This document shows, in pieces, positions 45,201-52,039 of a stretch of 64,000 nt of DNA. Each line of letters starts with the position of its first letter. Within the stretch, counting starts at the first letter, position 1. The stretch covers positions 1,364,001 through 1,428,000 of the forward strand of contig NZ_RCCA01000001.1 of assembly GCF_003663845.1 (NCBI RefSeq), in the 5' to 3' direction. Position numbers and translations under genes: made by a program. Under the pieces are notes generated by a model that ran no database searches, had not been told where the DNA came from, and worked only from the letters and a program-made list of their open reading frames with translations. Source of the DNA: Chryseobacterium sp. 7. Lineage in GTDB: Bacteria; Bacteroidota; Bacteroidia; Flavobacteriales; Weeksellaceae.

Positions 45201-46028
45201 GGTTTAAGTCCTGATGATATAAATGCCTATCAGCAGTTGGAAATAGTAAAGAAATCGGATTTAGACATGGATGATGCTACTGAAACGTCTTTACTTAATG
45301 AATTGGAAAGCTTTAAAAAGAAAACAGATTTTAAAGATTTTAAAATAACTGTATATACTTATGATCCATTGGTAGGTGTGAAAGCAATTATATCTCCATC
45401 TGGACTTAAAGAGACCTATAAATATGATGCAGCGAATAGACTTATAAGGATTTTGGATAGGGATGGTAACATTTTGAAAGAAAACAAATATAACTACGCA
45501 CCGAAAACCTTTTACAGTTCAGCAGCAAGTCCATCTTTTACAAGAAACAACTGTGGTGGAAGTGCAATTGGTGGTTCTTACACATATGTGGTTCCTGAAG
45601 GAAAATATACTTCCATTATTAGTCAGGCTGATGCTGAACAGCAAGTTCAGAATGACATAGCCATTAATGGGCAGGCTGCTGCAAATCTGTATGGAACATG
45701 TACTCAATTAAACTGTTCTGTAACAAAAGGTAGTGGCATCAGTCAATTTCATTATGGATCAATCTCATTAAATAATCCTAGTGAGATTAGGGTTCAGATG
45801 GGATTCAGGTATTTTAATAATCTTCCTTGGAATACAGGAGTAGTGGTAGGAAAGATTAGTGGAATTTGTGTACCATCTAGTGAAAGGTCATCTAGTACAT
45901 ATGCAAATGGTGTATGGTTATTAACAATTGATACTAGTGGAAATATTATAGCTAAAATATCTTCTGCTTCTCCTTCTTTGGTTAATGATATGAATTTAGT
46001 TTTTGATTTTACATACTCGATACAATAA
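42291..46028 (+). CDS. Large exported YD/RHS-type repeat protein ending in a DUF5977 domain
   Basis: The 1245-aa protein has a signal peptide (TLALMSLFSIVYSQ). It has a long N-terminal region with RHS-shell-like features: PLENIREGDINIPLNLNYVS, VRDEASSVGLGWGIPM, LSRGNGVRLAKQTNYD. A YD repeat occurs near residue 1040 (LKETYKYDAANRLIRILDRDG). A DUF5977 domain follows at ~1082-1140 (FTRNNCGGSAIGGSYTYVVP, QVQNDIAINGQAAANLYGTC), then a ~100-residue beta-rich tail. It lacks an RHS core and a toxin-like tail. It is 5 nt from the gene before and 5 nt from the RHS gene after. By analogy with the TcB half of Tc toxins it may form part of a hollow shell with its neighbour; this is inference. Confidence 0.85.
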   Translation: MKKKLTTLALMSLFSIVYSQIDKNKPYYFKDFPQTPSTAAFQRYGEIQNSEYVGANSPVIPLENIREGDINIPLNLNYVSGNGVKVRDEASSVGLGWGIPMATITQYVSGGFDDFSQYNKLKFDFLYDSTPPFTRNNFEACENSAIPSQYLNQLGYDKYTYYKSMRAMLPIGGYFKNYNTSLTEYDTAPDIFVCNLFGEKVEFITNNFSTQLYPASLNFVPTFESINKRGFKIEYNTTDLFIITSPAGIKYYFSKAEEFGSASVNSNGTTSLSNVQGRNYVVTKIIDKNNRTIAIGYKENLEPEYISPYAQHLNLTLASDHYSHSDSAFPPNSYYIGDCKPTSGYGGEYNGSYNGEGYTSAPYTSSQTVGDYFIPVGFHRGYYTRNLLLVNEIKGDFGKISFEYSGRDDWSKSNKLDKIVVQNNASQITKKIAFNYSYFTSQDSKTVRSEAANLNIQQSNISITDVNRYNKRLKLNSIIINDTDEYSFKYSSVSLPDKDSFAVDYWGYFNGSIGNKTLFPNPTDFNFTLNGGTNVPLNDKNNNDKKANIDFAKAGILERVTYPTKGYAKFEYELNSADNLFVSEYPSVLSRGNGVRLAKQTNYDLNDNVVTQTIFEYEGGKSHNPLDLFKKTTTRLISGVNGSFNSFTTYNFTTLTLLAVSDNTSSPLSTGNMVAYSTVTRKEQDNNNSSKGKIVTSYYNNPETEYQFKDDKVPVYFPKIKSKDTPDNGSVESIKLFDSNNLLIRETVNEYSNSLSKLFYGSSLILFHSIAYTNACAIASSCYNNGSYQPDLVDNPVSVFSFYPIFSKQSLLKKSKTIDYLDNMPLLTKVDYNYDSYNLLWQTQTVTPDLDQISESFGHSSSMNRFAQANILSDETGTSIFKNDVQILNRAFKYDNQNHFNPTSLTTYNLNDPNINTPTDATYDKYNSKGELLQYTTKDGAPVTVIWGYKQTQPIAKIEGGTYAQTMQAFGLSPDDINAYQQLEIVKKSDLDMDDATETSLLNELESFKKKTDFKDFKITVYTYDPLVGVKAIISPSGLKETYKYDAANRLIRILDRDGNILKENKYNYAPKTFYSSAASPSFTRNNCGGSAIGGSYTYVVPEGKYTSIISQADAEQQVQNDIAINGQAAANLYGTCTQLNCSVTKGSGISQFHYGSISLNNPSEIRVQMGFRYFNNLPWNTGVVVGKISGICVPSSERSSSTYANGVWLLTIDTSGNIIAKISSASPSLVNDMNLVFDFTYSIQ

Positions 46029-46033
46029 TAATC

Positions 46034-49000
46034 ATGAAAAATATTTTTATTGCGCTAAGTATATTTGTCATTGGACAAAGTTATGCGCAGACAGCAACAG
46101 AAAATTATATACGGTCAAGAGAATATCTTGAACCTGTAACAGATACAAGTACAACGGCCAAACGAATTGAAACAGTTCAATACTTTGACGGATTAGGGCG
46201 ACCAAAGCAAACTGTTAATGTAAAAGCTTCACCATTAGGAAAAGATGTAGTAAATCATATTGAGTATGACGGATTTGGAAGACAATTAAAAGAATATCTT
46301 CCTGTACCTCAGCCCTCAACTCAAAATGGTAATTTCTATAGTAATCCACTTAGTAATGCAACTCAGCCAGATATATATGGATCCGAAAAGATTTACTCTG
46401 AAATTAAAATGGAAAATTCTCCTCTTGATAGAATTCAACAAAAGATTAATGTTGGTACAGATTGGAGTGGAAAGCCAGTTAAGTTTATTTACAGTACAAA
46501 TTCAGATGGTGAAGTAAGAAAATATTATACTACACCAACAACTTGGCAGGAAAATAAAACCAACTCAGTTTTAAAAGTAGCCGATAATAATTCTTCAAAT
46601 GGTTATTATCTTCCACAGCAACTCTACAAAAATAGTGTTATTGATGAGGATGGAAATACAGTAATTGAATTTAGAAATCATGAAGGACAGATTGTGCTAG
46701 AAAGGAGGATGTTAAATTCAAGTGAAAATGCAGATACTTACTATATTTATAATGACTACAATAAAATAGCATTTATCATTACTCCTAAAGCATCCGAAAG
46801 TATCAAAAATATTTCCCCGGGTACAATAATATCTGATCTCGTACGGAATGATTTCTGTTATCAATATTCTTATGATAAGAGATTACGCCTAGTAGAAAAA
46901 AAATTGCCTGGTAAGGGAATTGAATATTTTATCTATGACAGGCAGGACAGAGTAGTTGCAACAAGAGATGCGAACTTGGGAAATAAAGGACAATGGCTAT
47001 ATACAAAGTACGATCAGTTCGGAAGAGTAGCTTTTACAGGCATGTTTTCTGGAGGAACAAGAGTCTCCGAGCAAACTTTGGCAGACGGTTTTATATCCAA
47101 TAATGTTAAGAGAACTACCAATGTTTTTTTTAATAGAGAAGGGATGGATGTTTTTTATGATCCAAATGGCACATATCCTAATGTTGGATGGGTTAAATTA
47201 ATGTCGGTGAATTATTATGACTCCTATCCTTCATATAGTTTTAACCCTATATTTCCGGTAAATATTTTAGGAACAGCCGTTGTATCTGATTCACAAAATG
47301 ATAATGTGAATACGAATAATTTATCTGTTGTATCTTTATTAAAAAATATTGAAGACGATAACTGGACAAAGAATTATACCTATTATGATACGAAAGGAAG
47401 GGTTATCGGAAGCCATTCCATCAATCATTTAGGAGGATATACTCATATAGAATCCAAATTGGATTTCACAGGCATTATGAAACAGTCCATAACAAGACAC
47501 AAAAGGCTTAATTCTGATACAGAAAGAGTTATTGTAGAAACTTTTGATTATGATAATCAAAACAGGCTATTGGTGCACAAGCATAAGGTTGACAGTAGCC
47601 CGGAAGAGATTCTTGCTCAGAATAAATATAATGAACTTTCTCAGTTAGAATCTAAAAAAGTAGGAGGTGTTACAGTTTCTTCTCCACTTCAACAGATTGA
47701 TTACAAGTATAATATTCGTGGTTGGATGACTCAAATTAATGACCCTTCTAATCTCAATGGAAAGCTGTTTGGTTATAAAGTAAAATATACAAACCCAGTC
47801 TATTCAAATATTTCTCCCGGTAAGTATAATGGGAATATTGCTGAAATTGATTGGAATATAGCTACTGTCAATAATCTCAAAAGATATAATTATACTTATG
47901 ATAAACTTAATAGATTAACTGATGGTGAATATGCAGAACCAGAAACGACAAACCCACACAATAAGAATTTTGATGAACGTTTAGTATATGATTTAAATGG
48001 AAATATTACATTTTTAAAAAGAAATGCTTTACCCGTTTATGGGACAACTTCTACCCAAGTGGATGACCTTGAATATAAATACACAGGAAACCGTTTGGAT
48101 CAGGTGATTGAAAGTTCTTTAAATGATTCTGGTTATGAAGGAGGAAATAATATTATTGATTATGACTTGAATGGGAACATGACAAGTTTGATGGATAAAG
48201 GAATTAATACTATTGTTTATAATTATCTTAATTTGCCTACTTCATATTCAATTTTAAACAATAAGTTTGGTCTTCTTACATATATAGGTCTGGAATACCT
48301 TTATAGCGCAGATGGAAGCAAACTGAGAAAAACTTATTCTAGCAGACCCTTGAGAGGGCAAACTAGTAACACTATAATTGATTATTTGGATGGGTTTCAG
48401 TATTCATATCGAGATGGTGGAGGGCTATGCCTGGAATGCCGCACTGAAAAGGCCTTTGAAGAACAGGCATATAGAAATATCAATACCTTTCCTGGGATTG
48501 GTGGAACACCTGAGTGGAAGCTTGACTTTGTTCCTACTTCTGAAGGATTTTACAGTTTTATAGAAAATCGTTATATTTACCAATATAGAGATCATATTGG
48601 TAATACCAGAGTAAGTTTTGCTAAAAATAATGAAGGTATTCTTGAAGTTACAGATACAAATAACTACTATCCATTTGGTTTGAATCATATCGAAGGAATG
48701 TTTAGTAATTCTAATTTTGGAGGATATTATAGTTACAAGTATAATGGAAAAGAGTTGCAGGAAACAGGAATGTATGATTATGGAGCAAGAATGTATATGC
48801 CAGACCTAGGAAGATGGGGTGTGATTGATGAACTTGCTGAAAAATTTAATAATAACAGTCCTTATAATTATGTTGTAAACGACCCCATCAATGGCTTTGA
48901 CCCAGATGGAAGAGATGTAATATTTCTTGCAGATTCTAAAGCAGTACCTATAGCCGGACATGGAGCTGTTATTGTAGGAAATGAAAGAGATGGTTGGTAT

Positions 49001-49519
49001 TATTATTCAATGAATGGAACGGGTGAAGGAAGTAGTCCATATGGTGATGCTAAAAATGCAGATGTTGGAACATTTTTAGGAACAGGATTAAGTCCTAAGC
49101 AAGCGATGTTAAAAGCAAATACTATTAATCCTGTTCCTAGTGAAAAACATCATTATGATAAATTTGTTACAGTTAAAACAACGAAAGAGGAGGATGTAAA
49201 AATAAAAGCAGCAGCAGCTAAGGCAGCAAGTGCAGAAAAATATTGTGTTATTGGTCAATCTTGTGCAACGGTGATGTTGGATTCCCTTAATAAAATTATA
49301 GATATAAGATCTAATAATGCATGGTATGTTCCGAAGGTTAGAGATCCTGCTCCTAACAACATTATGGATTATTTTAATAAAAATAAAGGAGGAGGAATTA
49401 ACTTTTTAAATAGATTCCTTCTTCCTGCAGATAAAGAAATAAAAATTCGTAAGGTAGGTGTACTTACAGTTGGTCCAGTTATACCTGTAGATAAAAATGG
49501 AAAAGATATAAAGAAATGA
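46034..49519 (+). CDS. DUF6443 / RHS-core protein with C-terminal candidate hydrolase toxin domain
   Basis: The 1161-aa protein has a signal peptide (MKNIFIALSIFVIGQSYAQ). A DUF6443 region covers ~20-150 (YFDGLGRPKQTVNVKASPLG, YDGFGRQLKEYLPVP). Many YD-type repeats follow (YDKRLRLVEKKLPG, YDRQDRVVATRD, YTYDKLNRLTDGEY). The RHS repeat-associated core lies at ~850-955 (DHIGNTRVSF, YYPFGLNH, YNGKELQETGMYDYGARMYM, LGRWGVIDE, NSPYNYVVNDPINGFDPDGR). The ~200 residues after the core are the usual place for a variable toxin domain. They contain GHGAVIVG (His976) and YCVIGQSCATVMLDSLN (Cys1071, Cys1077), a His-before-Cys order that suggests a permuted NlpC/P60 or LRAT-type papain-like fold. No T9SS sorting domain is present. 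The stop overlaps the next start by 4 nt. Confidence 0.88.
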   Translation: MKNIFIALSIFVIGQSYAQTATENYIRSREYLEPVTDTSTTAKRIETVQYFDGLGRPKQTVNVKASPLGKDVVNHIEYDGFGRQLKEYLPVPQPSTQNGNFYSNPLSNATQPDIYGSEKIYSEIKMENSPLDRIQQKINVGTDWSGKPVKFIYSTNSDGEVRKYYTTPTTWQENKTNSVLKVADNNSSNGYYLPQQLYKNSVIDEDGNTVIEFRNHEGQIVLERRMLNSSENADTYYIYNDYNKIAFIITPKASESIKNISPGTIISDLVRNDFCYQYSYDKRLRLVEKKLPGKGIEYFIYDRQDRVVATRDANLGNKGQWLYTKYDQFGRVAFTGMFSGGTRVSEQTLADGFISNNVKRTTNVFFNREGMDVFYDPNGTYPNVGWVKLMSVNYYDSYPSYSFNPIFPVNILGTAVVSDSQNDNVNTNNLSVVSLLKNIEDDNWTKNYTYYDTKGRVIGSHSINHLGGYTHIESKLDFTGIMKQSITRHKRLNSDTERVIVETFDYDNQNRLLVHKHKVDSSPEEILAQNKYNELSQLESKKVGGVTVSSPLQQIDYKYNIRGWMTQINDPSNLNGKLFGYKVKYTNPVYSNISPGKYNGNIAEIDWNIATVNNLKRYNYTYDKLNRLTDGEYAEPETTNPHNKNFDERLVYDLNGNITFLKRNALPVYGTTSTQVDDLEYKYTGNRLDQVIESSLNDSGYEGGNNIIDYDLNGNMTSLMDKGINTIVYNYLNLPTSYSILNNKFGLLTYIGLEYLYSADGSKLRKTYSSRPLRGQTSNTIIDYLDGFQYSYRDGGGLCLECRTEKAFEEQAYRNINTFPGIGGTPEWKLDFVPTSEGFYSFIENRYIYQYRDHIGNTRVSFAKNNEGILEVTDTNNYYPFGLNHIEGMFSNSNFGGYYSYKYNGKELQETGMYDYGARMYMPDLGRWGVIDELAEKFNNNSPYNYVVNDPINGFDPDGRDVIFLADSKAVPIAGHGAVIVGNERDGWYYYSMNGTGEGSSPYGDAKNADVGTFLGTGLSPKQAMLKANTINPVPSEKHHYDKFVTVKTTKEEDVKIKAAAAKAASAEKYCVIGQSCATVMLDSLNKIIDIRSNNAWYVPKVRDPAPNNIMDYFNKNKGGGINFLNRFLLPADKEIKIRKVGVLTVGPVIPVDKNGKDIKK

Positions 49520-50004
49520 AAAAGGATATTATTGTTTTTATAGGTATTGTTATACTTTGTACAATCCTTTATTATGCATTTGGAGTTTTTTCTTCATCAG
49601 TTGGATGGTATGGTTACCAAAAATGGAAATATAGAGGTGGAACCACAACAATCAAAGAAGCAAAACAAAGAAAAGTTTTTGTAAAGGAATTGGAATATAA
49701 AATCATTGATTCTGCTAATTTAAAAGGATTTCATTTTAAACCTTATATTGAGAAAGGTTTTAGGTATGGTTACCATTCTATGGAAGAAACGAGAATTGAT
49801 AATTATAGTAAATATCCATATAATCTGAGCTATGAAAGAAATAAAAAAGATTCTATATCACTAGATATTTTCCTAGAGGACAAAAAAAAATTAGATAGTG
49901 CTGATGTAGTGTGGGGGTATTTAAAACAACCCTACTTAAAAGATACTATTAGAATAAAAATAGAAGGAGCAGGAAACCAGAAAGGGATAATAAAAATATG
50001 GTAA
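49516..50004 (+). CDS. Candidate immunity protein, membrane-anchored, 162 aa
   Basis: The ATG overlaps the stop of the RHS gene in an ATGA arrangement, so translation is coupled. An N-terminal helix (DIIVFIGIVILCTILYYAFGVF) is followed by a ~135-residue soluble domain rich in Lys, Tyr and Asp (KGFHFKPYIEKGFRYGYHSM, LSYERNKKDSISLDIFLEDK, GYLKQPYLKDTIRIKIEG). I recognise no family. Its place directly after a toxin-like C-terminus, its small size and its membrane anchor fit an immunity protein acting at the periplasmic face of the inner membrane. The same data would also fit an unrelated accessory protein. The A+T-rich composition resembles the RHS genes. Confidence 0.75.
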   Translation: MKKDIIVFIGIVILCTILYYAFGVFSSSVGWYGYQKWKYRGGTTTIKEAKQRKVFVKELEYKIIDSANLKGFHFKPYIEKGFRYGYHSMEETRIDNYSKYPYNLSYERNKKDSISLDIFLEDKKKLDSADVVWGYLKQPYLKDTIRIKIEGAGNQKGIIKIW

Positions 50005-50081
50005 TTATGTAAAATCATAAAAATTATTTATGTTTCCAAAATGTGTTTTTTTTATTACTGATGAGATTTCACAAATAAAAC

Positions 50082-50109
50082 AAAAGCCATTGCAGCAGCA
50101 ATGGCTTTT
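50082..50109 (+). terminator. Terminator of the RHS cluster
   Basis: A perfect 12-bp stem (AAAAGCCATTGC / GCAATGGCTTTT) with an AGCA loop lies 77 nt after the stop at 50004, with weak T's after it. Confidence 0.8.
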
Positions 50110-50370
50110 CATTTTTACTGAGACAACCTTTAACCACTATTTAAATGGCCTTTAGCCACTATACTGAGCCTTTTCACCAACTTCATCAAATATGTATAAC
50201 CAGTTTATAAGTACCTCCATCCCGTTTTATAAGCCCCTGTACCTCTTATCAAAGTGGCTAGAGACTGTTATAGAGTTCCTTTTAGCCCCTTATCCAAAGG
50301 ATATAGGGGTAAGCTGAAGGGGGTAGTACGTTCGGAAGTAGCTATTGATTCTATTTCCTGATAGAATTAA
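50110..50370. other. Non-coding stretch with short repeated motifs and a hairpin
   Basis: No ORF is supported between the RHS terminator and the MerR terminator. The motif CCTTTA(A/G)CCACTAT occurs at 50127-50140 and 50149-50162, and a looser form CCTTTTCACCAACT begins at 50169. A hairpin of CCCCT-TATCC pairing with GGATA-(T)-AGGGG lies at 50286-50309. The composition differs from both sides. It may be a remnant of a former cassette or a structured RNA. Confidence 0.4.
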
Positions 50371-50375
50371 AACAA

Positions 50376-50407
50376 AACCTCCGATGCAATTCATTGCAGC
50401 GGAGGTT
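50376..50407 (-). terminator. Terminator of the MerR-type regulator gene
   Basis: Outer arms AACCTCCG / CGGAGGTT and inner arms GCAAT / ATTGC are separated by 2-nt internal loops. On the minus strand the hairpin is followed by a T-rich run. It lies 19 nt after the stop at 50426. Confidence 0.85.
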
Positions 50408-50425
50408 ATTCTATTTTCAAAGAAA

Positions 50426-50770
50426 TTATTCGCCATCTCTTTCTCCTAAAGATTCTTTTAGCTTGATGAGTTCAGCTTTTACAAATTCCAGTCGGTCGAT
50501 GAGGGTAATTGTTTCGGAAATTTTACTGTTGGTGGTCAAAGCGATACGGGCTCCGTCCAGGGTATATCCCTTTTCTTTTACCAGGTGGTAGATCATCTGA
50601 AGGTTTTTGATATCTTCAGGAGTGAAATATCGGTTACCTTTTCTGTTCTTTTTAGGCTTGATAATAGGGAATTCCTGTTCCCAGTAGCGTATTAATGAAG
50701 TATTTACATCGAATGCTTTGGCTACTTCTCCTATAGAATAATACAGTTTATCAGGTAAATTTATTTTCAT
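50426..50770 (-). CDS. MerR-family transcriptional regulator
   Basis: The 114-aa protein begins with the MerR winged-helix motif YYSIGEVAKAFDVNTSLIRYWEQEFP and continues with NRYFTPEDIKNLQMIYHLV, then a C-terminal helix (RLEFVKAELIKLKESL) for dimerisation. There are no cysteines typical of metal sensors. I placed the start at the ATG at 50770, 19 nt after an exact promoter. An upstream extension to 50857 would cross that promoter and encodes unlikely sequence. Target genes and ligand are unknown. Confidence 0.9.
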   Translation of the reverse strand: MKINLPDKLYYSIGEVAKAFDVNTSLIRYWEQEFPIIKPKKNRKGNRYFTPEDIKNLQMIYHLVKEKGYTLDGARIALTTNSKISETITLIDRLEFVKAELIKLKESLGERDGE

Positions 50771-50788
50771 TTTACAACTCCTAAACTT

Positions 50789-50820
50789 CAAAGATAAAAA
50801 TTTTTTAAAGTTTAATCCAA
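50789..50820 (-). promoter_or_regulatory. Promoter of the MerR-type regulator gene
   Basis: On the minus strand: TTG (50820-50818), 21-nt spacer, TATCTTTG (50796-50789). This decides the start codon at 50770. Confidence 0.75.
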
Positions 50821-50944
50821 AATATATTGTAAAAAGTGCGGTCATACTTTGTTTCAAAGGAATTGATGGGGTTAATCATCCTTTAATAACAAACGTTTGT
50901 AGTAGTAGATATAGAGGTTCATGATATACTGGTTCTTTTTTGTT

Positions 50945-50952
50945 TAAATTTG
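50945..50952 (+). promoter_or_regulatory. -7 box (TAAATTTG) of the AraC-type gene
   Basis: An exact TAnnTTTG match lies 31 nt before the ATG at 50984. The -33 element is unclear. Confidence 0.55.
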
Positions 50953-50983
50953 TGAATCCTTACGATCCATATAAATATAAGTG

Positions 50984-51865
50984 ATGAATCCGATCTCAGT
51001 TCTTCATATCAATCTTTTCCAGGCGGGTAAAAATACTTCAGATTTTTATTTTAATACGATGAAAAATCATTTGGTAGTGGGGCACCGTCATATTGAAAAA
51101 CCTCACAGGCATGATTTCTATGCCGCAGTTCTTTTTACGAAAGGAACAGGAGTACATGAAATTGATTTCCAAAAATATGATGTTTCCGAGGGAAGCTTTT
51201 TCTTTTTGTCACCAGGGCAGATTCACAGCTGGGAACTTTCTGAAGATATTGAAGGGTATATTTTCTTTTGCTCTCAGGAGTTTTATGAAATGTACTATGT
51301 GAATCAGAAGCTTAGAAATTTTCCCTTTTTCGGATCTGTATCTTTTCCAAGAAAACTTCAATTGGATGCTCTGGAACTGAAAAGAAATATTGCTTTATTT
51401 CAGGAATTGGGGAAAGAGCATCAGGCTAAAAACATTATGAAAGAAGGCTTTATTTTATCATTAATGTCCCAGATTTTCATCAATGCTACCCGGTTATTTT
51501 CAAGGGATTTTGATCCCATGAATTCCACTGCCGGACTTTCTTATTTTAAGCATTACCAGGATTTTGAAAATTTGATTGAACAGCATTTTGCAGAACAGAA
51601 ATCAATTACCTATTATTCTTCTTTAATGGGAATTTCATCTAAACATTTAAACAGGATCGTACAGACGGTTGTTCAGAAAACAGCCACAGATGTTATTACA
51701 GAAAGGGTAGTGCTGGAAGCCAAAAGAATGTTGATGTATCTGGATGAAAGCCTTGTTGAAATTGCTTTCCGGTTAGGATATGAAGAATACTCCTACTTTG
51801 TAAGAGTATTCCGGAAAAGCTCCGGAATGACTCCTACTCAGTTTATGAGGAAATATAAGGCTTAA
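50984..51865 (+). CDS. AraC-family transcriptional regulator
   Basis: The protein of about 293 aa has an N-terminal cupin-like ligand domain (HRHIEKPHRHDFYAAVLFTK, GSFFFLSPGQIHSWEL) and a C-terminal double HTH of the AraC/XylS type (ISSKHLNRIVQTVV, LVEIAFRLGYEEYSYFVRVF, SGMTPTQFMRKYK). It most likely activates a nearby or unlinked uptake or catabolic operon in response to a small molecule. The frame also allows GTG at 50981, but ATG at 50984 is preferred. It is divergent from the MerR gene. Confidence 0.92.
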   Translation: MNPISVLHINLFQAGKNTSDFYFNTMKNHLVVGHRHIEKPHRHDFYAAVLFTKGTGVHEIDFQKYDVSEGSFFFLSPGQIHSWELSEDIEGYIFFCSQEFYEMYYVNQKLRNFPFFGSVSFPRKLQLDALELKRNIALFQELGKEHQAKNIMKEGFILSLMSQIFINATRLFSRDFDPMNSTAGLSYFKHYQDFENLIEQHFAEQKSITYYSSLMGISSKHLNRIVQTVVQKTATDVITERVVLEAKRMLMYLDESLVEIAFRLGYEEYSYFVRVFRKSSGMTPTQFMRKYKA

Positions 51866-52039
51866 TGAGTTCAAAGTTTAATGTTTTGAGTTTAAAGTTG
51901 CTGGTTGCTTTTTATTTCTGGTTATTAGTTGATTTTGTTGATGGGTATCGCTTATTGGATCACAAATACGCTTTGTCAATATTTTCAAAGTATTTTCTTA
52001 GTCCCTAATCCCTGCAACCTGTCACCTACCATCTGCCAC

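Noticed and set aside
40675..50004. Cluster as a prophage or an integrated plasmid segment
   Set aside because: No integrase, capsid, tail, replication or attachment-site features are seen; the genes are surface/RHS types with signal peptides.
50771..50857. N-terminal extension of the MerR-type regulator
   Set aside because: It overlaps a full -33/-7 promoter and the added residues are unlike any MerR N-terminus.
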